Shown here: positions 18,101 through 25,873 of the stretch, piece after piece | Layout of the letters: the number at the start of each line of letters is the position of its first letter | Numbering within the stretch: position 1 is the stretch's first letter | Source of the DNA: Longimonas halophila | GTDB lineage: Bacteria > Bacteroidota > Rhodothermia > Rhodothermales > Salinibacteraceae | Assembly: GCF_002554705.1 (NCBI RefSeq) | Contig: NZ_PDEP01000002.1 | Coordinates: 186,001 to 250,000, forward strand | Direction of reading: 5' to 3' | DNA length: 64,000 bases | Made by a program: the position numbers and the translations under genes | Notes under the pieces: model-generated | What the model saw: the letters and a program-made list of their open reading frames with translations, nothing else | Database searches by the model: none | What the model was told of the DNA's origin: nothing

Positions 18101-18537
18101 CGCACCTGCGCCAACTGCTCATTGAACACGAGGCCGCCCCCGCCCAACACGACGTGCTCCAGCGCATGCTCGATGCCCTGGTCGAGAGTCCGCTCTGGAA
18201 CGCCCTTGCCGAGGCTGAAACTATCTACACCGAGCTCCCGCTCAGCCGTCTACTACCGGGCGATGCCGAACGCGATGCCGATACCGTGCAGCACGGCACC
18301 ATCGACCTGGCCTACCGCACGGGCGATGCCTGGCACCTCGTCGACTACAAGAGCGACCGGATCGAGAACCCGACGCATCTCCGCGAACTGGCTCGTGCGT
18401 ACGCGTCGCAGCTCCGGCTGTACGCCACCGCCTGGAACGAAGTGATGGGGACCCCGCCCGAATCCGCACGCCTCTGGTTTGCCGATGCACCGCGCATCGG
18501 GCTGGATGCCGGGCAGCCTGTGGAACTCGATGGATAA
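15142..18537 (+). CDS. addA: AddA-like UvrD/RecB-type helicase-nuclease
   Basis: A 1,131-residue superfamily 1 helicase fused to a nuclease. All helicase motifs are visible: Walker A ASAGAGKTT (39-47), Ia AITFTRKAAGEMKER, Walker B LLVDEFQDTDPLQ, III VVGDDKQSIYRFRRAD, IV LTRNFRST, V LLNVHKAKGLQ and VI EYVAATRAKQML. The C-terminal nuclease has GTIDLAYRTGDAWHLVDYKSDR with the catalytic Asp and Lys. With the upstream AddB-like protein it forms a two-subunit, probably dual-nuclease break-processing machine that loads RecA. The start at 15142 follows a TC-rich leader. The two repeat hairpins lie in the spacer between the genes. Confidence 0.92.
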   Translation: MPTTTSDAAARTRIGPYAGDALPSLDGFDADSNFLVRASAGAGKTTSLVARLEALVRTGVPIGDLTAITFTRKAAGEMKERLFERLQMLQHKAPAGSDDARRLRRGLDDLSQCFVGTIHSFCARLLREFPLQAGLPPDFDMELDGREIDEMKRRAWQQYVRRVHNEAPERIDAVQAVGYTPADLYDQFTVLSRYPDLQPYTEDIPAPDLDEATATVAEFVRAWAPYLPTPLPDTSGRCCNALSAIAQAEQMLRVNPPETPAEQAALLALFEGLAKDDNRKNRDGRRGKMTPSHWKENKSHAKELQDEHLAPLVDDIVDPLMTRWHAHAHHVCTQFTHGAIEPLLTLRRDRGQLSANDLLLYTRNLLRDHAGVRRTLHQRYPRLLVDEFQDTDPLQAEILFYLTGTDHETTDWRATNPAPGSLFVVGDDKQSIYRFRRADMAIFNDVADLIDAQPYGEALTLTRNFRSTARLCHAFNTMFDAPFTTDRAEADAAPTHNLPADAVQAEYTDFDPHRTTDPADPVCYQSTIEYKKYNRSEAIAEADAERIARYIHEAATANEPLQHGPNGALVQGEPGDFMILTRVTSRLSTYAEALARYNIPYVVMGGKDAHESRELHALVQLLTCVFRPDDPLAHLAYLQGPLVGFSDDALYRLKQHGLVLGDTQQPAASSAPTALRERLATAQTRISDAHNLLHEQRPAPAIEALLDDSHLYARAAADATEGSLNAGRLQRILAEVQAFDARGFSAYEIWRELQYIADGNADIDGMTLDTGSDNAVQLLNVHKAKGLQANVVFLADPYGGSRSGGITEHVRRQENEIVVPVLNAYQHNTSVAAAPEAWPQFEAVEAVLEDAEAHRLEYVAATRAKQMLVVSRYHHKNDGYKPGYWRAVDAYCSDHDVPELPRPNSARPNAPTPHVLHNLQEHLDEHQARRTELAQHTYRTATISETAHSRAVPAASDSYENTLGNALHALIEQVVMQHPARPDYKPAHLRQLLIEHEAAPAQHDVLQRMLDALVESPLWNALAEAETIYTELPLSRLLPGDAERDADTVQHGTIDLAYRTGDAWHLVDYKSDRIENPTHLRELARAYASQLRLYATAWNEVMGTPPESARLWFADAPRIGLDAGQPVELDG

Positions 18538-18810
18538 CGTGCAGGGCCACGGCGCGCCGTGGTACGTGTTTAGCGACTTGTAGCCCGGGACTGGGAGCGC
18601 GCCGTGTCCCTACGAAATGGGTGTGGCAGGCCTTGCTCGTCGCAAGGCTCCGCCTTGTGACGCGTTCATTCAGGGGCTCTGCCCCGTCCGAAAACCGCCG
18701 GAGATGTAAGCGGTGCCGACAGTGGTCGGCACACGCTCCGGCTATGGGAGCACACCGGTGATGAGGGGCCGCGTACGACGGCTCATCTCGTAATTCTACG
18801 CGCCGTGTCC
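18538..18810. repeat. Nest of palindromic repeats downstream of addA
   Basis: This 270-base spacer is made almost wholly of palindromes. A family A derivative, CCACGGCGCGCCGTGG, lies near 18547-18562, with half copies (GCGCCGTGTCCCTACGA) at 18600-18616 and 18800-18816. Alternating GCCTTG/CAAGGC/GCCTTG arms lie at 18630-18657. GGGGC TCT GCCCC is at 18673-18685. A larger cruciform runs from 18697 to 18742, with GCCGGAG pairing with CTCCGGC outside an inner GTGCCGAC AGTG GTCGGCAC hairpin. No coding frame is supported. Confidence 0.75.
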
Positions 18811-19155
18811 CTACGAGCAGGCCACGCCCGTGGTGGTGCACATCGCGTCGATGAACGAACGGATCGGCTCCGCCCCACGTAGGCGTGCATCGACCTCACC
18901 CTTGCGATAGACCAGCATCGTGGGCACCACCTCAATGTCTTGCGCACGCGCCAGGTCGGGATAATCGGCGACGTTGAGCGTGCCCACCACCGCCTCGTTT
19001 TTGAGATCGCGTGACAGGCGCTCTATGTCGTCGGTCAACCCCTGACAGGCGTAGCAGCGCGGCTCCCAGAACTCCAGGATCGCGTGCTCAGCCTCCAGAA
19101 TAACGGATTCGAATGAGTCGTCGGTTACAGTGCGCGGGTGCGTTTCAGTCGACAT
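18811..19155 (-). CDS. Thioredoxin-fold protein with CYAC active site
   Basis: A 114-residue thioredoxin-like protein. The active site is WEPRCYACQG (Cys34, Cys37) instead of the usual WCGPC, so the CxxC lies two residues further on. The cis-proline segment VVPTMLVYRKGE is conserved. Two more cysteines are found at the end (CTTTGVACS), which is unusual. No signal peptide is seen, so it is cytoplasmic. The likely role is thiol-disulfide exchange with an unknown partner. ATG at 19155 is chosen; 19161 is also possible. It is not in an obvious operon. Confidence 0.85.
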   Translation of the reverse strand: MSTETHPRTVTDDSFESVILEAEHAILEFWEPRCYACQGLTDDIERLSRDLKNEAVVGTLNVADYPDLARAQDIEVVPTMLVYRKGEVDARLRGAEPIRSFIDAMCTTTGVACS

Positions 19156-19460
19156 AGGCAATTAAAAAGCGATACACAACTGGCGGTCATGAAGGGGACA
19201 TGCAGTGTGTGTGATTGCGCGCAAAAACGCTACACACGAAATAGATATGCCGCAACGGACGACCAAGCATGTGTGGCACAACCCAATCCGGTTGCCGCAT
19301 TGCGAGGAAGACATGCGCCGTTGTCGCGTTGGCTGCGGAGCTCCAACTCGTGACGTCACCGGTCAGTGGCACCACAGGCACACCTCTTTGGGGCCCCTTC
19401 CGCCCTGTGCCCCCCATGAAACCGGGGCCTGGGGAATGCATCAGTTGCGCTGCACAGCAG
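19156..19460. other. Intergenic stretch with no recognised features
   Basis: About 305 bases lie between the thioredoxin-like gene start and the end of the kinase gene. It probably holds the thioredoxin promoter. I see no RNA, repeat or coding signal. Confidence 0.4.
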
Positions 19461-21491
19461 CTATTCGACAAGCAAAGATCGGAATTGTGCCGTGCTGTCT
19501 GGCTTCTCCCACGCTTCGTATAGCCGCACGAGGCGCTCCACACTGCGCTGCGTGGACGGATGCGTGAGGCTTTCCAGCTGCTGATGCGCTTTGAACGCAT
19601 CACGGAGCAGCGGTTCTGCCTCGGCGTATTGCCCCCGCTCGCGGTACAGCACACCAAGCCGCTCAAGCAGTAGGGCGGTCTGCGTGTGGCTGTGCCCCAT
19701 TTCACGTCGGTATACGGGTACAGCCTCGGCGTAGAGCGCCAGTGCGGCTGAGTCACGTCCGCGCGACTCCAGCAACTGCGCCAGTTTATTCTTGGCCTGT
19801 GCCACGGCGATATGCTGATCGTCATGGCGGGCCTGGCGCATTGCCAGAGCGCTACGATAAAGTGCTTCCGCTCGCTCCGTATCGGCCTGCTGATCGGCGA
19901 CCTCTGCCAACTCAAGAAGCAACGATGCCACCTCGTCGAGATCCTCCAGCGACCGATGTGTAGCGAGGGCATCTTCCAGGAGCGGCTGCGCTGCTGCAGG
20001 ATCCTCCAACTCCTGGTACATTGCGGCCGCGGCGCTCAACATCTCTGCACGAATCTCGGGCTGATTAGCCAACCGCTGCTGCAAGCGGTGCACGCCGTCG
20101 TCTAATCTGTCACGCATGGCCTGGTTGTCGGAAGGCGCTGCCTGCTGCCAGGCATTCCCAAACAAGGCAATCAAAAACGTCTTGACGTGTTCGGCCTTCA
20201 TGGTTTCGATCTGGGCTCGATCGCGCTCCTGAGCGATACGCTGATTCTGCACCGTGAGCCCTACGATAGAACTTGCCATAACGAGTACAATGATGACCGC
20301 CATCGTTACGCCCCATCGATGCCGACTCATAAACTTGCGCGTCCGGTACCTCCACGTATCCGGATGCGCCGAGACGGGGCGTTCGTCAAGAGTGCTCTGA
20401 AGATCATCGGCTAACTGCTGCACCGACCCATAGCGACGCTCGGGCTCTTTGCGGAGCGCCTTCATCACAATGGTGTCAAGGTCGCCACGAAGGGCCTTCC
20501 GGCGCTGAGCGGCCGATGCCACGTTGCGGCCTGCCTCCTGCGTCACGGCGATGCTTGGGCGTGTTGGCACCTCCTCGCAGATGATGCGCTCTACCTCGCT
20601 GGGCGTCCGATTGTTGACCTGATAGGGACGGCCTCCCGTAAGCAGTTCGTAGAGCACCACCCCCAGCTGGTAGATGTCGGATGCAGTGGTGATTGCCTCG
20701 CCCCGTACCTGTTCTGGACTTGCGTAGCTTGGCGTCATGAGCAGCAGGCCCGTTCGCGTATGGGGTTCTGCCCCGTCCAGCATCCGATCCGGGTCCAACA
20801 GTTTGGCAATGCCAAAGTCGAGCAGCTTAACCCGTCCATCGTCGGTCACGAGGATGTTCGACGGCTTCAGGTCGCGATGCACCACAAGCTGCTGATGGGC
20901 ATATTGCACCGCATCACACACATCGAGCATGCATGCGATGCGCTCGCGAATCGAAAGGTCATGGGCCGCGCAGTACGCGTCAATCGGCTGGCCCTCGACG
21001 ACCTCCATCACGAAGTACGGCTGTCCGGCTTCCGAGACGCCCCCGTCGAGCAAGCGTGCAATGTGTGGATGCGTCAGCGTGGCCTGGATCTGTCGTTCAG
21101 CCCGAAAGCGGGCGCGAGTTTCCGACGACGGAACCGCCATCCAGAGTAGTTTGAGCGCAACCTCTTGTTCGAACTGCCCATCCGCGCGCCGGGCCCGAAA
21201 CACACGGCCCATGCCGCCCTGCCCAAGAGGACCGATGATCTCGTACGGTCCAATGCGGTGCCCCAGCAGGTCGCCAGTTGCTCCTGGACGATGCAATGCT
21301 GTGCGCATCCCGTCAAGCATCCGGTCCATGGGCCCCTCGCTGGCATGAGCCTGTAGCAGAGAGTCCACTTCAGCACGCAGCTCTGCATCCCCGACGCAGG
21401 CCTCGTCAAGAAATGCATCGCGCTCATCTGGGTCCCGGTTCTGCGCCTCCTCAAAGACGTGTTTGATGGTTTGCCATCGCGATCCGTCCAT
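19461..21491 (-). CDS. Membrane Ser/Thr protein kinase with TPR region
   Basis: A 676-residue Hanks-type kinase. Residues 1-60 form a short helical region common to kinases paired with ECF factors. The kinase domain runs from about 80 to 370, with glycine loop GQGGMGRVFRA, Lys114 in VALKLL, HRDLKPSN (Asp207), DFGIAK (Asp225) and TPSYASPEQV, so it should be active. One membrane helix follows (about 393-413, WGVTMAVIIVLVMASSIVG). The rest is tetratricopeptide-like repeats rich in LLE and YREMG-type helices, placed outside the membrane. The start at 21491 is four bases after the sigma factor stop, so the two are co-translated. The likely role is signalling to or from that sigma factor. Confidence 0.92.
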   Translation of the reverse strand: MDGSRWQTIKHVFEEAQNRDPDERDAFLDEACVGDAELRAEVDSLLQAHASEGPMDRMLDGMRTALHRPGATGDLLGHRIGPYEIIGPLGQGGMGRVFRARRADGQFEQEVALKLLWMAVPSSETRARFRAERQIQATLTHPHIARLLDGGVSEAGQPYFVMEVVEGQPIDAYCAAHDLSIRERIACMLDVCDAVQYAHQQLVVHRDLKPSNILVTDDGRVKLLDFGIAKLLDPDRMLDGAEPHTRTGLLLMTPSYASPEQVRGEAITTASDIYQLGVVLYELLTGGRPYQVNNRTPSEVERIICEEVPTRPSIAVTQEAGRNVASAAQRRKALRGDLDTIVMKALRKEPERRYGSVQQLADDLQSTLDERPVSAHPDTWRYRTRKFMSRHRWGVTMAVIIVLVMASSIVGLTVQNQRIAQERDRAQIETMKAEHVKTFLIALFGNAWQQAAPSDNQAMRDRLDDGVHRLQQRLANQPEIRAEMLSAAAAMYQELEDPAAAQPLLEDALATHRSLEDLDEVASLLLELAEVADQQADTERAEALYRSALAMRQARHDDQHIAVAQAKNKLAQLLESRGRDSAALALYAEAVPVYRREMGHSHTQTALLLERLGVLYRERGQYAEAEPLLRDAFKAHQQLESLTHPSTQRSVERLVRLYEAWEKPDSTAQFRSLLVE

Positions 21492-21495
21492 ATTG

Positions 21496-22077
21496 CTATC
21501 CCCCACGCTCGGTGCGCGCGCCATTTGAGAGTTCGCGGTTGAGCCAGGCCCGGGCCATTTTCCAATCGCGTCCCACCGTTGCTGGCGAAATGTCAAGCGC
21601 ATCGGCGGTCTCCTGAATGGTGAGTCCGCCAAAGAACCGGCATTCCACGACACGGACCTGCCGCTCGTCAACCTCTTCAAGGCGTTCCAGAGCCTGATGC
21701 ACAGAGAGAACGCCATCCAGATCGACCGTAGCGACCGCATCCCCCTGCTGCAGCGAAAGCACATCATTGTCGCCACCGCGCTTTTGGGCCTTGCGCTTAA
21801 CCGCGTAATCGACGAGTACGTTGCGCATGATTCGCGATGCCATGGCAAAGAAATGCTGACGGTTTTGCCAGGACACCTGCTCCACCTTCACCAGCTCCAG
21901 GTACGCTTCATGCACCAGCGCCGTTGTTTGCAGCGTGTGATCATTGCGCTCGCCCCGCAGTCGCTGATGGGCAATGCGCTGCAACCCATCATACACGAGC
22001 GGAAATAGCTCATCAAGCGCCTCCGAGTCGCCGGATGTGTGGGCGCGCAGCAGTGCTGTGATATCTCCCGTACTCAT
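21496..22077 (-). CDS. ECF-type RNA polymerase sigma factor (TIGR02999-like)
   Basis: A 193-residue sigma factor. Region 2 contains ALVHEAYLELVKVEQVSWQNRQHFFAMASRIMRNVLVDYA, typical of the ECF group first described in Rhodopirellula. Region 4 has RVVECRFFGGLTIQETADALDISPATVGRDWKMARAWL, a helix-turn-helix that reads the -35 box. No anti-sigma gene is seen; instead a receptor-like Ser/Thr kinase follows at once, so activity may be set by phosphorylation. The 366 bases upstream should hold the promoter. Confidence 0.93.
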   Translation of the reverse strand: MSTGDITALLRAHTSGDSEALDELFPLVYDGLQRIAHQRLRGERNDHTLQTTALVHEAYLELVKVEQVSWQNRQHFFAMASRIMRNVLVDYAVKRKAQKRGGDNDVLSLQQGDAVATVDLDGVLSVHQALERLEEVDERQVRVVECRFFGGLTIQETADALDISPATVGRDWKMARAWLNRELSNGARTERGG

Positions 22078-22443
22078 GGATACAGCAACGCTTTGTTAGA
22101 TGCCAATGGGATGCGAGGAGGTAGACAGAACTACGTTCGCAGAAAAATTCGCCGCGAGAAAGACAAGCTTGTTTAGTGCATGTTGCGGTGAAGTATACAC
22201 ATTGCACATACACTTTTGCGAATGGCTGGCAGACACAGGCCGAGAATCTGTATCTACACATGCCAATCAGTTCCAGAATCAGATCGTCTCCCTCTCCAGA
22301 AGTGCTCTTGTAGATAGTCAAAAAGACAGGCAGACGCAGTCTCTGACCGAAGAAGTGGGCAGGCATATATCGTCCTGAATGTTACGTTCCTGTGACTCGG
22401 CTAATTAGATGATCGGGGCCAGCCTGTTTTTTGGCTTTACCAG
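22078..22443. other. Upstream region of the sigma factor gene
   Basis: About 366 bases of lower GC content. It should contain the sigma factor promoter on the minus strand. I find no convincing inverted repeat, RNA or coding frame. Confidence 0.4.
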
Positions 22444-22701
22444 GTGAGGGCGGGACAGAGGCTTCCTTACGGAGGCTTCCTTACGGAGGCTTCCTTGCTG
22501 TGCTCTGAACTCTATAGAGCGGTCGCCCCGACCTGCCATCCACACTCGTGGACGGCGGACGATCCGACCATTCTTGAGCCTGGAACCTACGCCCACGGTC
22601 CTGCCGAGCTTCCTCACGATGCGTACTGTACCGACGACACTGAGTGCGTCCTTTTCATTGCGTTTGAGGAGCCCATTGATGCGATGCCCGCCGAGGAATA
22701 G
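22444..22701 (+). pseudogene. Remnant of a cupin-type protein
   Basis: A frame opening with GTG at 22444 passes through a threefold 14-base repeat and then reads a plausible protein end: DDPTILEPGTYAHGPAELPH, then CVLFIAFEEPIDAMPAEE. This looks like the C-terminal strands of a cupin that displays a Gly-Pro turn and an H-containing PxxxPH motif. The N-terminal half with the main metal ligands is missing, so I regard it as a broken gene. It is also possible that it is a very short real gene starting further downstream. It lies upstream of the DUF1326 gene in the same direction. Confidence 0.45.
22458..22497. repeat. Three tandem copies of a 14-base unit
   Basis: The unit GAGGCTTCCTTACG is repeated nearly three times (22458-22471, 22472-22485, 22486-22497). 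It marks the point where the cupin-like frame loses its expected N-terminal part. Confidence 0.85.
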
Positions 22702-22845
22702 GCTTTTGCGAGCCCGCGCAGGGATCGCAAAAATGGGGATGCCCAAAAGCACACACCAGTATTTCTTTATGCAGTGCACTGCGGCTGCATACTCCGTATT
22801 GCCGTTTTCACTACACCAATCACAAACCCAAGAGGAAAACAACCC

Positions 22846-23460
22846 ATGACTGATCAATGGAAACTCGACGGTACCTACATGGAAGCGTGCACCTGCGAGA
22901 CGCCCTGTCCTTGCACGATGCTGAACGATCCCACCGAAGGAACCTGCACTGCCGTGGTCGCCTGGCACATTGACCAGGGCCACTTCAACGGCGTCTCGCT
23001 CGACGATCTTAACGTCGTCGTGGCCCTCCATACGCCGGGCAATATGGCCGATGGCGACTGGAATGCCGCCGTCTACCTCGATGACCAGGCCAGTGCCGAA
23101 CAGCAAGAGGCCCTGGGCACAATCTTCGGTGGTGACGCTGGAGGACACCCGGCGCATTTGGCCGAATTCATCAGTGATGTGCGCAGCGTAGCAGCCGTCC
23201 CTCTAACGTTCGAAACCAACGGCGAGAAAGGCCGACTCCGCATCGGAGAGACAGGGCAGATTGGCTGTGCTGATGCAGAACCAGTGGAAGGCCAGAATGG
23301 AGAAGCGCCCACCCTCACCAATCACCCGCTGGCAATCGCACCGGGCCACCCCGCCGTGATTGCCAAGACAAGCCGTGCGCATTTTGATGCGCATGGTATT
23401 GCGTTCGATGTCGCCGACCGGAGTGCTATCCTCTCGCCCTTTTCGTATGCCGGTGCCTGA
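22846..23460 (+). CDS. DUF1326 domain protein
   Basis: A 204-residue protein. The start MTDQWKLDGTYMEACTCETP and the cysteine cluster CTCETPCPCTM are the DUF1326 hallmark and suggest metal or thiol chemistry. The rest has the acidic residue content of a salt-adapted protein. There is no signal peptide. It is followed after 64 bases by a DUF2182 membrane protein gene, a pairing seen in many bacteria, so the two probably act together. The biochemical role of both families is unknown. ATG at 22846 is preferred because the conserved domain begins there. Confidence 0.85.
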   Translation: MTDQWKLDGTYMEACTCETPCPCTMLNDPTEGTCTAVVAWHIDQGHFNGVSLDDLNVVVALHTPGNMADGDWNAAVYLDDQASAEQQEALGTIFGGDAGGHPAHLAEFISDVRSVAAVPLTFETNGEKGRLRIGETGQIGCADAEPVEGQNGEAPTLTNHPLAIAPGHPAVIAKTSRAHFDAHGIAFDVADRSAILSPFSYAGA

Positions 23461-23524
23461 CGACGAAAAGGCCACAGTAACGTGCGCGTTGGTCGCAATA
23501 GGTGTCCAAAAGCAACGCAAGGAA

Positions 23525-24295
23525 ATGACAGACCGAGCTTCCCTTCAAGCAGTTCTTCGGCACGATCGGCTGCTTATACTCGGCGGACTGGCCGTCCTGA
23601 CGCTGCTCGCCTGGGGCTACATGGCAACCATGGCTGTCCGCATGAGCGACGCACCGACCGGGATGCTGGCCCCGACCTGGGGCGTCTCGGACTTTTTCTT
23701 CGCCTTCGGAATGTGGTCGGTCATGATGATGGGCATGATGCTCCCTTCGGCCTCGCCGATGATACTGACCTTCGCCGGAATCTGTCGGCAGCGCGATGCG
23801 GGAACTCCGGTCATGCACACGGCTCTTTTTGTAAGTGGATATCTGCTTGTTTGGGTGGGATACAGTGCGGGGGGCGCTCTTTTGCAATGGGCTTTTCACG
23901 CTCTCGCTCTGCTCACCCCAATGGGCGCAAGCACAAGTCCGTTGCTTGCCGGGGGACTGCTCATCATTGCCGGTATTTTTCAGTGGACTCCGCTCAAAGA
24001 CGCCTGCCTTACGGGCTGCCGCACGCCGATGGGATTTCTGATGGCGGAGTGGCAACCCGGTGGGCGTGGAGCGCTCATGATGGGACTGCGCCACGGATGG
24101 AATTGCGTGCTCTGCTGTTGGGCAACGATGATGCTGATGTTTGTCCTCGGCGTGATGAACCTGCTCTGGATGGCCGTACTCACCGCGTTCTGCCTGATCG
24201 AGAAGATTGCTCCGGCAGGCGACCGGGTGGGCCGCACCGCAGGCGCGTTGCTCGTTGGGTGGGGCGTGTGGCTAATCACCAGCGGGATGCTCTGA
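23525..24295 (+). CDS. DUF2182 integral membrane protein
   Basis: A 256-residue multi-pass membrane protein. Family features are MWSVMMMGMMLPSASPMILTFA, rich in Met, and the later pattern WTPLKDACLTGCRTPMGFL with two cysteines, then GLRHGWNCVLCCWATMMLMFVLGVMNLLWM. About six to seven membrane helices can be counted. The Met- and Cys-rich helices fit a copper or other soft-metal role, but that is an inference. The start at 23525 follows the upstream DUF1326 gene and places the first helix correctly. Confidence 0.87.
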   Translation: MTDRASLQAVLRHDRLLILGGLAVLTLLAWGYMATMAVRMSDAPTGMLAPTWGVSDFFFAFGMWSVMMMGMMLPSASPMILTFAGICRQRDAGTPVMHTALFVSGYLLVWVGYSAGGALLQWAFHALALLTPMGASTSPLLAGGLLIIAGIFQWTPLKDACLTGCRTPMGFLMAEWQPGGRGALMMGLRHGWNCVLCCWATMMLMFVLGVMNLLWMAVLTAFCLIEKIAPAGDRVGRTAGALLVGWGVWLITSGML

Positions 24296-24459
24296 CCAGA
24301 CCGGCCTTCACCAATGGGCTTTTGACCACTGTTTGCAGATGGTATTGCCGCTGGAAGCACGGTGTAGATGTGAGATCTCCGGGGGTCCACAGTGCCAACG
24401 ACGTCTCACTGGGCTACAGCCAGGTCGTGTAGTTCATCCGTTGGACGATGCATTGTGCT

Positions 24460-25848
24460 TCACTTCCCAATACAGAACTGCGAGAAGATCTGGCCGAGCA
24501 CATCTTCGTTGGTGACTTCGCCGGTGATGGCACCGAGCGCATGCAGCGCCTCGCGCAAGTCGAGCGTGAGCAGGTCGCTCGATACACCTTGCTCATAGGC
24601 GGTTTGCGCCCGTTCCAGCGCAGTCTGCGCCTCTTGCAGATGCTGACGATGGCGCTTGTTCATGACAACAGCCGAGGCTTCCGTGTCGCGCAAGTCGGCG
24701 TCGACCTGGTCGAGGAGTGCGGTGGTGAGGCGGTCGAGTTCGTCCGCATCGTCGAACGCGTCGAGTGCCGAAAACGAGAGCGTGCGCCCCACGTTGAGAT
24801 CGGGCGTGCGTTCAGTGTCTACCGTGTCAGATTTGTTGGCAACAACAACGGTAGGTACCGACGGCTCTGCATCCGACAGTTCCTGTAAGAACGTGTGCTC
24901 GTCATCATCAAGTCCACGCTGCTGATCGTAGACGTAGAGCAGTACATCGGCCTCGCGGATGGAGGCTTCGGCGCGGCGCACGCCTTCGGCTTCGATCTGG
25001 TTGGAGGTGTCGCGCAGGCCCGCCGTATCCACAAAGCGAAAGAGGAGTCCGTCGAGTTCGGCTTCGGCCTCGATCTCGTCGCGCGTGGTGCCGGGCGTGG
25101 CGCTCACAATGGCGCGGTCGCGTCCGACAAGCGCGTTGAGCAGTGTCGATTTGCCCGCGTTGGGGCGTCCGCCAATGACCACGCGCACGCCGTCGCGCAG
25201 AAGCTCTCCGGTGCGGTAGGAGTCAAGCAAAGTGGAAACGAGCCGCTGTGCGGTGTCGAGCAGCGTGGTGAGGCGCTCGCGGTCGGCAAACTCGACATCT
25301 TCTTCGGAGAAGTCGATCTCCAGCTCCATGAGCGCGCAGAGGTCAAGCAGTTCCTCACGCAAGTTCGACAGACGGTCGGAGTAGCGGCCGCGCAGGTGCT
25401 GCATCGACACGCGGTGTGCCTGCTCGGAGGAGGCGTGGATGAGGTCGGCAACGGCTTCGGCCTGGGCCAGGTCGAGCTTGCCATTCAGGAAGGCGCGCTC
25501 GGTGAACTCGCCGGGCTCGGCCATGCGGGCACCAGCCTCAAGGAGCGCATCGAGCACAAGCTGCGGGGCCAGGTCGCCGCCGTGGCACGACACCTCGACG
25601 ACATCCTCGCCCGTAGCAGAGCGTGGACCCTGAAAGACCGTAGTCACCACCTGGTCAAGCGCCTCGCCCTCGGCATCTACTACGTACCCGACATGGGCGG
25701 TGTGCGAGGCGACGCTGGTGAGGTCGTCCCCACGAAAGCGCTCATTGACCAGCGCATGGGCCTGCGGCCCCGACACGCGAATGATCGCGAGGGCCGCGCG
25801 TCCGCGAGCGGTAGCAATGGCGGCGATGGTGTCAGGATCGGCGGGCAT
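24460..25848 (-). CDS. mnmE: tRNA modification GTPase MnmE (TrmE)
   Basis: A 462-residue GTPase that works with MnmG on wobble uridines. The N-terminal folate-binding domain starts DTIAAIATARGRAALAIIRVSG. The G domain has P-loop GRPNAGKSTLLNAL, switch II DTAGLRDT and NKSD. The protein ends in the family's invariant C-terminal motif FCIGK. ATG at 25848 is the domain-consistent start; the frame extends 41 codons upstream without conserved residues. It lies 25 bases after yidC, in the standard rpmH-rnpA-yidC-mnmE order. Confidence 0.97.
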   Translation of the reverse strand: MPADPDTIAAIATARGRAALAIIRVSGPQAHALVNERFRGDDLTSVASHTAHVGYVVDAEGEALDQVVTTVFQGPRSATGEDVVEVSCHGGDLAPQLVLDALLEAGARMAEPGEFTERAFLNGKLDLAQAEAVADLIHASSEQAHRVSMQHLRGRYSDRLSNLREELLDLCALMELEIDFSEEDVEFADRERLTTLLDTAQRLVSTLLDSYRTGELLRDGVRVVIGGRPNAGKSTLLNALVGRDRAIVSATPGTTRDEIEAEAELDGLLFRFVDTAGLRDTSNQIEAEGVRRAEASIREADVLLYVYDQQRGLDDDEHTFLQELSDAEPSVPTVVVANKSDTVDTERTPDLNVGRTLSFSALDAFDDADELDRLTTALLDQVDADLRDTEASAVVMNKRHRQHLQEAQTALERAQTAYEQGVSSDLLTLDLREALHALGAITGEVTNEDVLGQIFSQFCIGK

Positions 25849-25873
25849 AGGCAGAGCATGTGGACACGCCAGC

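Noticed and set aside
15865-18150. Two long minus-strand frames within addA
   Set aside because: They are antisense to all helicase motifs of the AddA-like gene and are glycine/valine-rich, as expected of high-GC shadow frames.
21492-21848. N-terminal extension of the Ser/Thr kinase
   Set aside because: It overlaps the sigma factor gene in another frame. The true start at 21491 is four bases after the sigma stop.
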